64,000 bases of DNA from Saprospiraceae bacterium (GTDB lineage: Bacteria > Bacteroidota > Bacteroidia > Chitinophagales > Saprospiraceae), in contig JANQWK010000004.1 of the NCBI GenBank assembly GCA_030729925.1, forward strand, positions 66,514 to 130,513, in the 5' to 3' direction. Positions within the stretch are counted from its first letter, which is position 1. Every line of letters starts with the position of its first letter. This document shows positions 15,634-24,606 of this stretch, piece after piece. The notes under the pieces were generated by a model. That model saw nothing but the letters and a program-made list of their open reading frames with translations, had not been told where the DNA came from and did not search any database. The position numbers were made by a program, and so were the translations under genes.

Positions 15634-16839
15634 ATGATTTACATGGATTATTGTGCCACGACTCCTATGGATCCATTGGTGTTAGAGGCCATGCTGCCCT
15701 ACTTTACCCGTCACTTTGGCAATGCTGCCAGCAGACACCATGCGCTGGGCTGGGAAGCGGGTGCAGCGGTAGATCAGGCGCGGCAGCAGGTTGCGGGGCT
15801 GATGGGAGCCCGTGCGGAGGAGTTCGTTTTTACTTCCGGAGCCACAGAGGCGATTAACCTGGCCATTAAAGGGGTTTGGGAGACTTACCGGCATAAGGGC
15901 AACCATGTGATAACGACCCGGGTGGAGCACAAAGCGGTCCTGGATTCCTGCGATTGGGTGCGCCGGAGAGGGGGCAGGGTGACCTATCTGGACGTGGACA
16001 GGAATGGACTGGTGGATTTGGATCAACTTGCAGATGCCATAGATGCAGACACGATCCTGGTCAGTATCATGTGGGCCAACAACGAAACGGGTGTCATTCA
16101 GCCTATGGATATCATTGGGCAGCTTTGTGCGGAAAAGGGCGTTTTGTTGATGAGCGATGCCACTCAAGCACTCGGAAAAATACCGGTCTATCCCGAATTG
16201 ACAGGAGTACAACTCCTGGCCTGTAGCGCTCATAAGATGTATGGGCCCAAAGGAGTGGGCGGCTTGTACGTACAAAAAAGAAGACCGACCATTAAGCTTG
16301 CGGCACAGCTGCATGGGGGCGGGCATGAGCACGGCATGCGATCCGGTACGCTCAACGTACCGGGGATTGTAGGGTTGGGTCAGGCTGCTGAACTTGCTGC
16401 CGGTACTTTTGCCGAAACGGCGCAACAACTGGAGCTATGGCGAAACACATTGGAAAGTGGTCTGCTCGAACAGTTACCCGAAGTATATGTCAACGGTGGA
16501 GCTGCACCCCGTTTGCCGCATGTCAGCAACCTGGCCTTTCGATTTGTTGATGGGGCGGGATTGCTTGCCCGGCTCAACAGGACGGTAGCGCTTAGTTCGG
16601 GTTCTGCTTGTACATCGGGATCGCTGGATCCCTCTCACGTGCTGCTGGGCATGGGTGTGGGGCCCAATGTAGCCAAGTCCTCCCTGCGCCTCAGTTTGGG
16701 CAGGTACAACACTGAAGCAGAACTTGGGACCGTAACAAAGGCTGTAATTGCTGCTGTGGACCAACTCAGATCGGTCAGTCCGCTGTGGGCTATGCACCAG
16801 GACGGTCAGGATCTGGATGCTTTAGGCTGGGGGCGTTAA
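15634..16839 (+). CDS. Cysteine desulfurase
   Basis: A PLP enzyme (NifS/IscS family, aminotransferase class V) that takes sulfur from cysteine for Fe-S clusters and tRNA thiolation. Landmarks are YMDYCATTPMDP at the start, FTSGATEAINLAIKG, the PLP His in TRVEHKAV, the Schiff-base Lys in CSAHKMYGPKGVGGLYV, and the mobile catalytic Cys in SSGSACTSGSLDPSHVL. I place the start at ATG 15634 (MIYMDY); a TTG two codons earlier is possible. An IscA-type gene lies just downstream. The SACTSG context is group I (IscS/NifS-like). Confidence 0.93.
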   Translation: MIYMDYCATTPMDPLVLEAMLPYFTRHFGNAASRHHALGWEAGAAVDQARQQVAGLMGARAEEFVFTSGATEAINLAIKGVWETYRHKGNHVITTRVEHKAVLDSCDWVRRRGGRVTYLDVDRNGLVDLDQLADAIDADTILVSIMWANNETGVIQPMDIIGQLCAEKGVLLMSDATQALGKIPVYPELTGVQLLACSAHKMYGPKGVGGLYVQKRRPTIKLAAQLHGGGHEHGMRSGTLNVPGIVGLGQAAELAAGTFAETAQQLELWRNTLESGLLEQLPEVYVNGGAAPRLPHVSNLAFRFVDGAGLLARLNRTVALSSGSACTSGSLDPSHVLLGMGVGPNVAKSSLRLSLGRYNTEAELGTVTKAVIAAVDQLRSVSPLWAMHQDGQDLDALGWGR

Positions 16840-16852
16840 CTTTTTTATGGGA

Positions 16853-16860
16853 TAAATTTG
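16853..16860 (+). promoter_or_regulatory. -7 element before the IscA-type gene
   Basis: An exact TAAATTTG 59 bp before the ATG at 16920. A -33 TTG is not clear, so strength is uncertain. Confidence 0.4.
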
Positions 16861-16919
16861 TCTGTGAACTTGTTCCTTTGTTTTTTAGTTTTTATGTTTA
16901 ATAAGAAAAAAAGTTGAAG

Positions 16920-17246
16920 ATGATTTATGTATCGGAAAGTGCGAAAGCGCGAATCAGTCAAATTAAGTCCACCGAAGGCTACGACGACCGCTATTTCGTT
17001 CGCGTTGCGGTAACCAGTGGGGGCTGTTCGGGCTTGACGTATGAACTGGATTTTGACCACGAGCTCAAAAAAGACGATCAGGAATTTGAGGACAACGGGG
17101 TGAAAGTCGTCACTGACTTGCGGAGTTTCCTATATCTTTTCAACACCACCTTGGAATTTTCCGAAGGATTAAACGGCAAGGGCTTTCATTTCAATAATCC
17201 GAATGCCTCGCGCACCTGTGCCTGCGGAGAGAGCTTTTCCGTATAA
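16920..17246 (+). CDS. Iron-sulfur cluster assembly protein, IscA/HesB family
   Basis: An A-type carrier that passes Fe-S clusters to apo-proteins. The 108-residue protein has the three conserved cysteines: one in TSGGCSGLTYEL and two in the C-terminal CACGESFSV. The spacing and length are normal for SufA/IscA/ErpA. The ATG at 16920 is preferred over the TTG two codons upstream. Lying 80 nt after cysteine desulfurase, it belongs to the same functional unit; no scaffold gene (iscU or sufBCD) is in the window. Confidence 0.93.
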   Translation: MIYVSESAKARISQIKSTEGYDDRYFVRVAVTSGGCSGLTYELDFDHELKKDDQEFEDNGVKVVTDLRSFLYLFNTTLEFSEGLNGKGFHFNNPNASRTCACGESFSV

Positions 17247-17326
17247 TTTGACTACAAATTTTCCAAAATGGACGATGATCGGAATATTTCCGGAATTCCT
17301 GCACCCGAATCGAAACGCTCCAGGCC

Positions 17327-18448
17327 ATGTTGAGGATAGGTTTCGATGCAAAACGGCTTTTTCACAATTTTACCGGTTTGGGCAATTACAGCCGGACGCT
17401 GGTCAAGAATGTTGCCGAGTACTATCCCGACAACCCGCTCTTTTTATATACGCCTTCGGTCAAAACGCATCCGGAGACGCAATTTTTTCTGAGTAACCCT
17501 CAGTTTCAGGTCATTCAGCCGGGTCCCCGGGAGCAATTTTTGTGGAGGAGTCTGGGGATCAAACAGCAGATTAGCAAGAACAAGCTCGACATCTACCACG
17601 GCTTGAGCCATGAACTCCCGTTTGGGATAAAAAAATTGCCGATCAAAACGGTAGTGACGATCCACGACCTGGTCTTCAAAAAGTATCCGGAATATTACGG
17701 CTTTTTTGACCGCAAGATGTACGACTTCAAATTCAGGTATGCCTGTGAACAGGCGGATCAGATCATTGCGATCAGCGAGTCCACCCGGCAGGACATCATC
17801 ACCTACTACGATATTGATCCGGACAAAATCGAGGTCATCTATCAGTCGTGCCACGATTCATTCAAGCAGGATTTATCCGACCGAACCATCCGGCAAGTCT
17901 TGCAGAAGTACCAGTTGCCCGAAAATTTCATGCTGTTTGTGGGTTCGATTATTCCCCGGAAAAACCTGCTGAATGTGGTTCGTGCCATGGCGTTGTTGCC
18001 GGCATCTGAACAATTGCCGCTGGTTGTGGTGGGCAATGGTCGCCAGTACAAAAAAACCGTACAGGAATTTTTGCAGCGGGCGGGACTGAGCGACCGGGTA
18101 TTTTTTGTACAAATTCATTTTTCGGAACTCCCCGCCTTGTACCAACGAGCTGCGCTATTCATTTATCCCTCCTTTTACGAAGGGTTTGGCATTCCTGTCA
18201 TTGAAGCGCTGTACAGCAAAACACCGGTGATTTCTTCCCGGGTATCCTCTATGCCGGAGGCCGCCGGACCGGGAGCCCTGCTGGTAGATCCCGGAAGCAG
18301 GGAGGAACTGGCGGCTGCTATGCAACAACTGTTGAGCGACGAAGCATTGCGCGCCCGCTCGGTGGAGGCAGGATATGCTTACGTACAAAAATTTAACAGT
18401 GAGGGATTAACGGACCAACTGATGCGTTTGTACGAGCGGTTGGTATAA
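17327..18448 (+). CDS. Glycosyltransferase family 4 (GT-B)
   Basis: A cytosolic glycosyltransferase of 373 residues with the GT-B fold. The N-terminal domain starts RIGFDAKRLFHNFTGLGNYS, typical of GT4 enzymes that use nucleotide sugars in cell-surface polysaccharide synthesis. The C-terminal nucleotide-binding domain holds FVGSIIPRKNLLNVVRAM, HFSELPALYQRAALFIYPS and the E-x7-E motif FYEGFGIPVIEALYSKTPVI, then LLVDPGSREELAAAM. The donor and acceptor cannot be predicted. It follows the IscA-type gene by 80 nt and is convergent with the next gene. Confidence 0.92.
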   Translation: MLRIGFDAKRLFHNFTGLGNYSRTLVKNVAEYYPDNPLFLYTPSVKTHPETQFFLSNPQFQVIQPGPREQFLWRSLGIKQQISKNKLDIYHGLSHELPFGIKKLPIKTVVTIHDLVFKKYPEYYGFFDRKMYDFKFRYACEQADQIIAISESTRQDIITYYDIDPDKIEVIYQSCHDSFKQDLSDRTIRQVLQKYQLPENFMLFVGSIIPRKNLLNVVRAMALLPASEQLPLVVVGNGRQYKKTVQEFLQRAGLSDRVFFVQIHFSELPALYQRAALFIYPSFYEGFGIPVIEALYSKTPVISSRVSSMPEAAGPGALLVDPGSREELAAAMQQLLSDEALRARSVEAGYAYVQKFNSEGLTDQLMRLYERLV

Positions 18449-18450
18449 AT

Positions 18451-18789
18451 CTATCTGGACTTTAAGGTTGCAATTTCTTTTTTCAGTTCCAGGATTTCAG
18501 CTTCCTTTTCGAGTAACTGTTTTTTAAGCTCGAGGTTTTCCTGTTCCAGTCGGAGTGTTTCCGGGGTGGTCTCGGAAGAACTTACCGGTGGAAGGGTGGT
18601 ATCGGGCAGCGATGCTGTGCTTTCCTGGGTAGTGGCAGCAGCATCCTGTTGTATGCCAAGCAGCTTTTTCAGGTTGGCAATGCCGTCTTCGCCATTGTAG
18701 TAGGAAGCCCCCATGTAGGCAAGCGGTCCGAGGACGAGCATGACAATCAGGAATCTGGAAAAAACGGTCAATTTTATTCTCCTTGCCAT
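18451..18789 (-). CDS. Small membrane-anchored coiled-coil protein
   Basis: A 112-residue protein of unknown function. After a basic start (MARRIKLTVFSR) it has one membrane segment (about 10-30), a Ser/Thr/Pro-rich linker (about 55-80), and a C-terminal coiled coil (LRLEQENLELKKQLLEKEAE and onward). The topology suggests a single-pass envelope protein with a periplasmic coiled coil, recalling FtsL-like or spacer proteins, but no homology can be claimed. Start ATG at 18789 is used; a longer form from a TTG at 18804 is unlikely. Confidence 0.65.
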   Translation of the reverse strand: MARRIKLTVFSRFLIVMLVLGPLAYMGASYYNGEDGIANLKKLLGIQQDAAATTQESTASLPDTTLPPVSSSETTPETLRLEQENLELKKQLLEKEAEILELKKEIATLKSR

Positions 18790-18970
18790 ATTTTTTATTT
18801 GCAAATATAGGGTACTCTGTCAAATTTGAAGGCGGACAATCTACGCTTGCTTGTTTTTTGTAGATGAAAAACGAAAAAAGCATCGCGATTTAGGTCTTGT
18901 TTCCGGATATTTACAAGCAACCAGGAAGAGGCATCCCATGTTGGAATGGCCTTACAAAACCTCATTCGCT

Positions 18971-20152
18971 ATGAATCCGGTGTATATCTACGATGCGTTG
19001 CGCACTCCGCTGGAAGCAGGTCTGTCCGGCGGAGCTTACCGCGAAATCCGTCCTTTGGATCTGCTTAGACAGACCCTGCTTGTCCTTTCGAAGCGGGAAT
19101 TTTGGCGGCATGTCCCTCCGAGCGATTTTATCCTGGGCTGTGCTACTCCGGTGGGTGACCTGGGGAAAAATATAGCCCGGGCGGCGCTTTTGCACGCCGG
19201 TATGCACGCGATTTCCGGTGTTCAGCTCAATCGCTTCGATCTCAGCGGACTGGATGCGGTGGGGTGGGCAATGGCCAGGATCGGAGCGGGTATGGAGGCT
19301 GCTGTCCTCGCAGGGGGGCTTTGTCTTCAGAGCAGCCTCGACGCTCGACAGGACAGGGGTGCCTGGACTGATGATCCCGATATGGCTATACTGCCTACGG
19401 GTTTTCCTCCGGTTTTTTCGGCCGATCTACAGTCTTGGCTACACGCCCTGGATGCAGATGGGCTTGAGGCTTACGCCAAAAACGCCAGATCGCGTGGACA
19501 GGATATCAGCACCAGCGATTTTTCGTATTTATTCCCGATCTTGGACGACAACGGGTTGACCCTCATAGACCAGGATCGCTTACCGGAGGCAAGTGAGACA
19601 AGCGAGGGGCTTCCGCTTTTACCGGAGGTGGTCTATCAGCGATTTTTGCCGCTTGCGCAAAAAAAATATTTTCATCTGGAGCATTTCCCCAGGATCCATG
19701 CTGCTTCTACCGCAGCTGCCCCTGCTGACGGATTAGGGTTGTTGTTGCTTGGCGGGGAACCGACGACTGCTGCCCGGGTACCTTTGGCGCGGATTCGCGC
19801 CTATGTACTGCTGGAAAGCGCGGAAAACCTTCCCTTTGCAGGCATGACGCAGGCGGCCGAAGCTGCTCTGGCCAGGTCAGGACTGAGCAGGGAGCAGATA
19901 GACCTTTGGGCCTGTGACGAACCCTTTGCAGGAATTGCATTAGCTTTCCAAAGGAGTATGCAACTCGACCCTGAGCGGTTGAATGTATCGGGCGGAAACC
20001 TCGTTTTTGGCCGTCCGGCCGCTGCCAACGGATCCTACTTGCTAATCCGGATGTTGGAAGACTTGAAAAACAAGCAATTGTCCTTTGGACTGCTCGCATT
20101 GGCCGATCATTCCGGAAGCAGTGGAGCGATCATTGTTGAAAACCTGGGGTAA
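18971..20152 (+). CDS. Thiolase-fold protein lacking all catalytic residues
   Basis: A 393-residue protein that aligns along its length with FadA-type acetyl-CoA acyltransferases: VYIYDALRTPLEAG, GGAYREIRPLDLL, NIARAALLHAGM, then QLNRFDLSGLDAV, CDEPFAGIALAF, NVSGGNLVFGRPAAANGS and FGLLALADHSGSSGAIIVE. In these places active thiolases have Cys (NR-x-C; here Asp90), NEAF (here DEPF), His (GHP; here Arg348) and Cys (here Ala378). All three catalytic residues are replaced, so thiolysis is not expected. It may be a structural partner of the downstream FadJ-like protein, 32 nt away. The ATG at 18971 is chosen by homology. Confidence 0.8.
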   Translation: MNPVYIYDALRTPLEAGLSGGAYREIRPLDLLRQTLLVLSKREFWRHVPPSDFILGCATPVGDLGKNIARAALLHAGMHAISGVQLNRFDLSGLDAVGWAMARIGAGMEAAVLAGGLCLQSSLDARQDRGAWTDDPDMAILPTGFPPVFSADLQSWLHALDADGLEAYAKNARSRGQDISTSDFSYLFPILDDNGLTLIDQDRLPEASETSEGLPLLPEVVYQRFLPLAQKKYFHLEHFPRIHAASTAAAPADGLGLLLLGGEPTTAARVPLARIRAYVLLESAENLPFAGMTQAAEAALARSGLSREQIDLWACDEPFAGIALAFQRSMQLDPERLNVSGGNLVFGRPAAANGSYLLIRMLEDLKNKQLSFGLLALADHSGSSGAIIVENLG

Positions 20153-20184
20153 ATAAACCGTAAACGCTGACAAACTCACCTGCC

Positions 20185-22296
20185 ATGATCAAATACCACA
20201 AGGATACCCATAATATTGTCACCCTGACCCTTGATATGAGTGGTCGCCCGGACAATGTGATCAATCATGAAATTGGAAACGCATTCATGCCTGTGGTGAG
20301 CCATCTCAAAGCTGAGAAGGCCAAAGGGTTGCTCAAGGGGGTCATCATCACCTCTGCCAAGGGAACTTTTTTGTCAGGGGGCGACCTCGACTACCTCTAC
20401 CAGCGGAGCGATGCGGCCGGGATATTTAGTTTTAGCGAGCAGCTGAAATTTGTACTAAGAGAAATTGAGCGTCCCGGAGTACCTGTGGTGGCCGCCATTA
20501 ATGGTTCTGCACTGGGCATTGGCTTTGAATTGGCGCTCGCTTGTCATTACAGGATTGTTTTAGACAAGCCCTCTATCGTATTGGGATTGCCTGAGTCGGG
20601 GATGGGGCTCATTCCGGGAAGCGGCGGGACGGTTCGACTCATGTGGCAGCTGGGAATCCGGCAAGCCTATCAGGTCTTGACCAGCGACGTTGGTTATACC
20701 CCGAGGGAAGCTTTAAAGGCAGGACTGGTTGACGCGTTGGCGCCAGGTCAAAAGGCGATGTTGGAAATGGCCAAAGCATGGTTGCTCGAGCAGGGGGAAG
20801 CGAGGCGATTTTGGGACAGACCGGGCAGTAGTATTCCCGGTGGAGACGCCACCCATCCTGAAAACATTGAATTTTTGCGCGAGCGAAGCGTAGCGGTTGC
20901 CGCAGAAAAAGCGGACTATTTTTCTGCAGCGCAGGCCATTATTCTGATGTTGTACGAAGGATCCAAAGTGGATTTTGATACGGCCTGTCGGATAGAAAGC
21001 CGGTATTATGCCAGGCTGTTGGTTAGCCAACCTACCCAGAATATGATCAAGGCTTTTTGGCTGGACAGGAAGGCCATAGAGCGGGGCGATACCCGGCCCA
21101 AAGGTTTCGGCAAATTTCGACCCCGGAGGATTGGCATCATTGGTGCGGGAAGGATGGGATCGGGGATCGCTTTGTCTTGTCTGTTGAATGGAATGTCTGT
21201 TGTCATCAAAGATGTATCCAAGCTCATTGCGGCCAATGCGTTGGTTTATGTGCAGGGGAAGCTGGCTGACTTGGAGGAGAAGGGCCGTATAGACGCCCAG
21301 GAATCGAAGGCTTTGCTGAACCGCATTCAGATCACGGATCACGTTAGGGACTTTGAACACTGCGATATCGTAGTAGAAGCGGTATTTGAAAATTACGCAT
21401 TGAAGCACAAGGTAACCCGCGAAGCAGAAGCCTTTTTGGACGAGTACAGTCTGTTTGGCAGCAACTCCATTTCCATTCCCATTTCCACCCTTGCGGAAGC
21501 CTGTCAGCGCCCTGAAAACTATGTAGGACTGCACTTTTTCCCTCCGGTGGAGGAGGTGCCCCTGGTAGAAATCGTGAAGGGCAGACAAAGTTCCGACGAA
21601 TCTGTAGCCCGAGCTTTTGATTTTGTGCGCAGCATGCAAAAAATTCCGATTATCGTAAAAGACGTGTGGGGATTTTATGCAGCCCGGGTACAGAATACCT
21701 TCATTTTGGAAGGGATTACCATGCTCCAGGAAGGGCTTTCGCCTGCTATGGTGGAAAATTTGGGTCGGCAATCCGGTATGCCGCGCGCGGCACTTGAACT
21801 GGCGGACGAACTCGGACTGGAGATCGTACTTCGCTACGAGCAACTGGCAGCGGCCCACTATGGGGTTCGCTATATCCAGCATCCGGCTGTACACACCCTG
21901 AATAAGATGCTGACGGAGTGGAACCGACCCGGAAAAAGTGCAAAAGCCGGATTTTATACCTATCAGGGGGACGAGGGCAAAACCCTTTGGCAGCACGCCT
22001 ATGCTGGGGAAATCCGCATGGATCTGGCCGTAGAACCACAAGAAATATTTGAACGATTGTTGTTTGTTCAGGTTATAGAAGCATTTTGGTGCCTGCAGGA
22101 GGGTGTTATTCGCACAGCAGCCGAAGCGAATTTGGGCAGCATTTATGGCTGGGGCTTTCCCGCATGTAAAGGAGGCGTCATACAGTTTGTCCAAGACTAT
22201 GGTATTCAAAATTTTCTGTCCCGCTGTGCACACTTCGAAGCCCTGCATGGCCCCCGCTTCAAGCCTCCCCGTATGCTGACTAATTTGGAAGGGTAG
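20185..22296 (+). CDS. Enoyl-CoA hydratase/3-hydroxyacyl-CoA dehydrogenase fusion
   Basis: A 703-residue FadB/FadJ-like two-domain protein. The N-terminal crotonase domain keeps both catalytic glutamates (E115 in GFELALAC and E137 in LPESGMGLIPG). The NAD-binding domain begins IGIIGAGRMGSGIAL near 313, and the catalytic His450 (GLHFFPPVEEVPLVEI) is present. However two asparagines conserved in 3-hydroxyacyl-CoA dehydrogenases are replaced: HFFN is HFFPP (Pro453) and GFxxNR is GFYAAR (Ala500). Hydratase activity is likely, dehydrogenase activity uncertain. It is paired with a thiolase-like protein that has lost its active site. Confidence 0.88.
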   Translation: MIKYHKDTHNIVTLTLDMSGRPDNVINHEIGNAFMPVVSHLKAEKAKGLLKGVIITSAKGTFLSGGDLDYLYQRSDAAGIFSFSEQLKFVLREIERPGVPVVAAINGSALGIGFELALACHYRIVLDKPSIVLGLPESGMGLIPGSGGTVRLMWQLGIRQAYQVLTSDVGYTPREALKAGLVDALAPGQKAMLEMAKAWLLEQGEARRFWDRPGSSIPGGDATHPENIEFLRERSVAVAAEKADYFSAAQAIILMLYEGSKVDFDTACRIESRYYARLLVSQPTQNMIKAFWLDRKAIERGDTRPKGFGKFRPRRIGIIGAGRMGSGIALSCLLNGMSVVIKDVSKLIAANALVYVQGKLADLEEKGRIDAQESKALLNRIQITDHVRDFEHCDIVVEAVFENYALKHKVTREAEAFLDEYSLFGSNSISIPISTLAEACQRPENYVGLHFFPPVEEVPLVEIVKGRQSSDESVARAFDFVRSMQKIPIIVKDVWGFYAARVQNTFILEGITMLQEGLSPAMVENLGRQSGMPRAALELADELGLEIVLRYEQLAAAHYGVRYIQHPAVHTLNKMLTEWNRPGKSAKAGFYTYQGDEGKTLWQHAYAGEIRMDLAVEPQEIFERLLFVQVIEAFWCLQEGVIRTAAEANLGSIYGWGFPACKGGVIQFVQDYGIQNFLSRCAHFEALHGPRFKPPRMLTNLEG

Positions 22297-22413
22297 GGGG
22301 CTTTTTCTGAAAAGAAAAAAATATTGTGTTTTTGGCTGAATTTTGCTGAACAAAATAAATTCTTTTTTGTCATTGCTTTGATTTATCCGTATTTTCAATC
22401 GCAATTACGTTTT

Positions 22414-23631
22414 TTGAAAAAGTATAATTTTGTTTTCGCAGGAGGAGGTTTATCAGGGCTATGTACGGCATACTATCTGTCGTTGAGTGGGATAGACTTT
22501 GAGTCTGCGCTAATTCTCGACAGGGACGAAAAAAACGTAGATGACAGGACTTGGTGTTTTTGGTCTTCGCTACCTGCTGCATTTGAGGGTTTGGTCAGTC
22601 ACAAGTGGCGTCAATTGGGCGTTGCTTTTGAGGACTTTTCCCGCTTGGAGCGGATTGGGGGTAATGGGTATCAGTTGGTTAGGAGTTTGGATTTTTATCG
22701 TTTTGTAGAAGACCGGCTCAGAAGTGACGGTCGTTTTGAGTGGTTGCAATCGGGTATTCGGCGGATGCTGCCTGAGGGAGATGGTGTGAGGGTGGAGTTA
22801 GTTGGCGGCGGAAGTGTAGTGGGCGATCGGGTTTTCAACAGTATTCCTGCCTTTTCGGGGGATACTGGTTTACCGGCGCGGCCCAGTTTTTTGTGGCAGC
22901 ACTTTATGGGATGGGTCATTGAAACGGATGCACCTGTTTTTGATCCTTCGGCACCTTTGCTGATGGATTTTTTTGATGGAACGGAGCTACCGGATGTGCA
23001 TTTTTATTATTTGCTGCCGCAAAGTGAGCGCAAGGCTTTGGTAGAATATACTGTATTTTCTGAGGCTGTATTTGCGTCCGGGGTATATGAAGAAAAATTG
23101 GAGCGGTATATCCGGATGAAATTTGGGGAGGGTGCTTATCGGATCACGGCTACGGAGCGGGGTGCGATACCGATGACAGACAGGGTGTTTCCGCAAATAG
23201 AAGCGGATCGTATATTTAATATAGGTACGGCGGGTGGATGGGTAAAGCCCAGTACGGGGTATGCCTTTGTGCGCACGCTGGAGCGGAGTAAGGCTTTGGT
23301 AGCGGCGCTATCGGAAGGAAAAGAAAAAGAAGTGCGACTGGGGAGCAGATCCCGGTTTGTTTTTTACGATCGCTTGTTGTTGAATATTTTGCAGGAAGAA
23401 GGATATCGGGGAGGAGGAATATTTCGGGCTTTGTTTAAGCGCAACAGGATTGTCAGTGTATTGAAATTTTTAGAGGAGCGGAGTAACCTACTGGAGGAAG
23501 TGCGGATATTTATGCGGCTTCCTGTCAGAACTTTTCTTCGTGCTTTGGTGCGGGTATATCTCCCGCGCATATTTGAGGGGTATCAACATTATCGGGCAAA
23601 ATTAAAAATCAGGTTCCGCTATGATTTCTAG
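22414..23631 (+). CDS. crtY: Lycopene beta-cyclase
   Basis: A flavoprotein that cyclises both ends of lycopene to give beta-carotene. It shows the N-terminal dinucleotide fold FVFAGGGLSGLCTAYYLS, the family signature DDRTWCFW, FNSIPAF, and TAGGWVKPSTGYAF near residue 270, with a basic C-terminal region. The start is taken as TTG 22414, which gives the usual MKKYNFVFAGGG opening; longer forms from TTG 22324 have no homology support. It overlaps blh by 11 bp, indicating translational coupling. Phytoene synthase, desaturase and GGPP synthase are not in the window. Confidence 0.88.
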   Translation: MKKYNFVFAGGGLSGLCTAYYLSLSGIDFESALILDRDEKNVDDRTWCFWSSLPAAFEGLVSHKWRQLGVAFEDFSRLERIGGNGYQLVRSLDFYRFVEDRLRSDGRFEWLQSGIRRMLPEGDGVRVELVGGGSVVGDRVFNSIPAFSGDTGLPARPSFLWQHFMGWVIETDAPVFDPSAPLLMDFFDGTELPDVHFYYLLPQSERKALVEYTVFSEAVFASGVYEEKLERYIRMKFGEGAYRITATERGAIPMTDRVFPQIEADRIFNIGTAGGWVKPSTGYAFVRTLERSKALVAALSEGKEKEVRLGSRSRFVFYDRLLLNILQEEGYRGGGIFRALFKRNRIVSVLKFLEERSNLLEEVRIFMRLPVRTFLRALVRVYLPRIFEGYQHYRAKLKIRFRYDF

Positions 23632-24547
23632 GTATCCGGGGATGTATGTGGGAATTATTGTGCTGACGGCTGTCTTTGCGCTATTGGGGCTGTGGTTGCC
23701 TGTTTTCTGGGCTGACAATGCCTGGGTATTGGCGGTAGCGCTGATCCTGTTGATAGGCATTCCGCATGGGGCGACGGATCATCTGATCTTTTCGCGGTTG
23801 GGCGTGGAGCGTTTTGGGCGGAACAAGTGGATATTATTTTTTTCGGGTTACCTGGGGTTGATGTTGTTGTATGGAATATTGTGGTGGTTGGCTCCGGTGC
23901 TTTCGCTTGGGCTGTTTTTAGTCATGAGTGCCTATCATTTTGGTCAGTCGAACTGGTCATTTTTGTGGGAAAAAAGTGCCTTAGGCGGGGTAGTAGTCAG
24001 TATGATCTGGGGATCCTGGGTCATCTTTACGCCGCTGTTGTTGCAGGCTGAAACTTCGTTGGTGATCGTTGCCCAGATCATCGGAAAACCGTTACCGGTT
24101 CCGACCAATCTTTGGATGGGAGCGATTGCGTTGTTGGTTTTGAACCTACTGGCGATGGGGTATATCTTCAGTCGGGGTTGGATTGGAGTCAAGGAATTTT
24201 CGCGAGAAATTTTTCATGTCATTTTGTTGGAGTTGTTGTTTCTCACCTGTCCTTTATTATTATCCTTTGCGGTTTATTTCACCCTTTGGCACGCTTTGGG
24301 ATCCATGCAGGATCAGGTTGACTTTTTTTCGAGGTATGAGCCACGTTATCGCTGGTTGGAATATTTCCGGCAGGTCATACCCATGACAGTATTGGCGTTA
24401 TTGGGTTTAGCTGGCTTTGTCGCTTGGCAATACACCCGGTTATTGGAGGGTAATATCGCTGCTATGTTTGTGTTTATCGCCATATTGACGCTTCCGCACA
24501 TGATTTTAATGGAAAAATTGTACAAAATTTTGAACAATGCAAAATAA
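23621..24547 (+). CDS. blh: Brp/Blh-family beta-carotene 15,15'-dioxygenase
   Basis: An integral membrane enzyme that splits beta-carotene into two retinals. The 308-residue protein has about eight hydrophobic segments and the histidines conserved in Blh: GIPHGATDHLIF (residues about 47-58), MSAYHFGQSNW, YFTLWHALGSMQDQ, and LTLPHMILMEKLY. It overlaps crtY by 11 bp and precedes the rhodopsin by 59 nt, so the three genes form the retinal supply and use unit. Confidence 0.93.
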   Translation: MISRYPGMYVGIIVLTAVFALLGLWLPVFWADNAWVLAVALILLIGIPHGATDHLIFSRLGVERFGRNKWILFFSGYLGLMLLYGILWWLAPVLSLGLFLVMSAYHFGQSNWSFLWEKSALGGVVVSMIWGSWVIFTPLLLQAETSLVIVAQIIGKPLPVPTNLWMGAIALLVLNLLAMGYIFSRGWIGVKEFSREIFHVILLELLFLTCPLLLSFAVYFTLWHALGSMQDQVDFFSRYEPRYRWLEYFRQVIPMTVLALLGLAGFVAWQYTRLLEGNIAAMFVFIAILTLPHMILMEKLYKILNNAK

Positions 24548-24606
24548 CGTTTGTTAGGATCAAGTCTTTGCCAAACTTTAACTATAAATTAACAAAATCA
24601 CTAAAA

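Noticed and set aside
20713..22404. 563-codon minus-strand reading frame opposite the FadJ-like gene
   Set aside because: A shadow of third-position codon bias in the real gene; the sequence has no domain logic.
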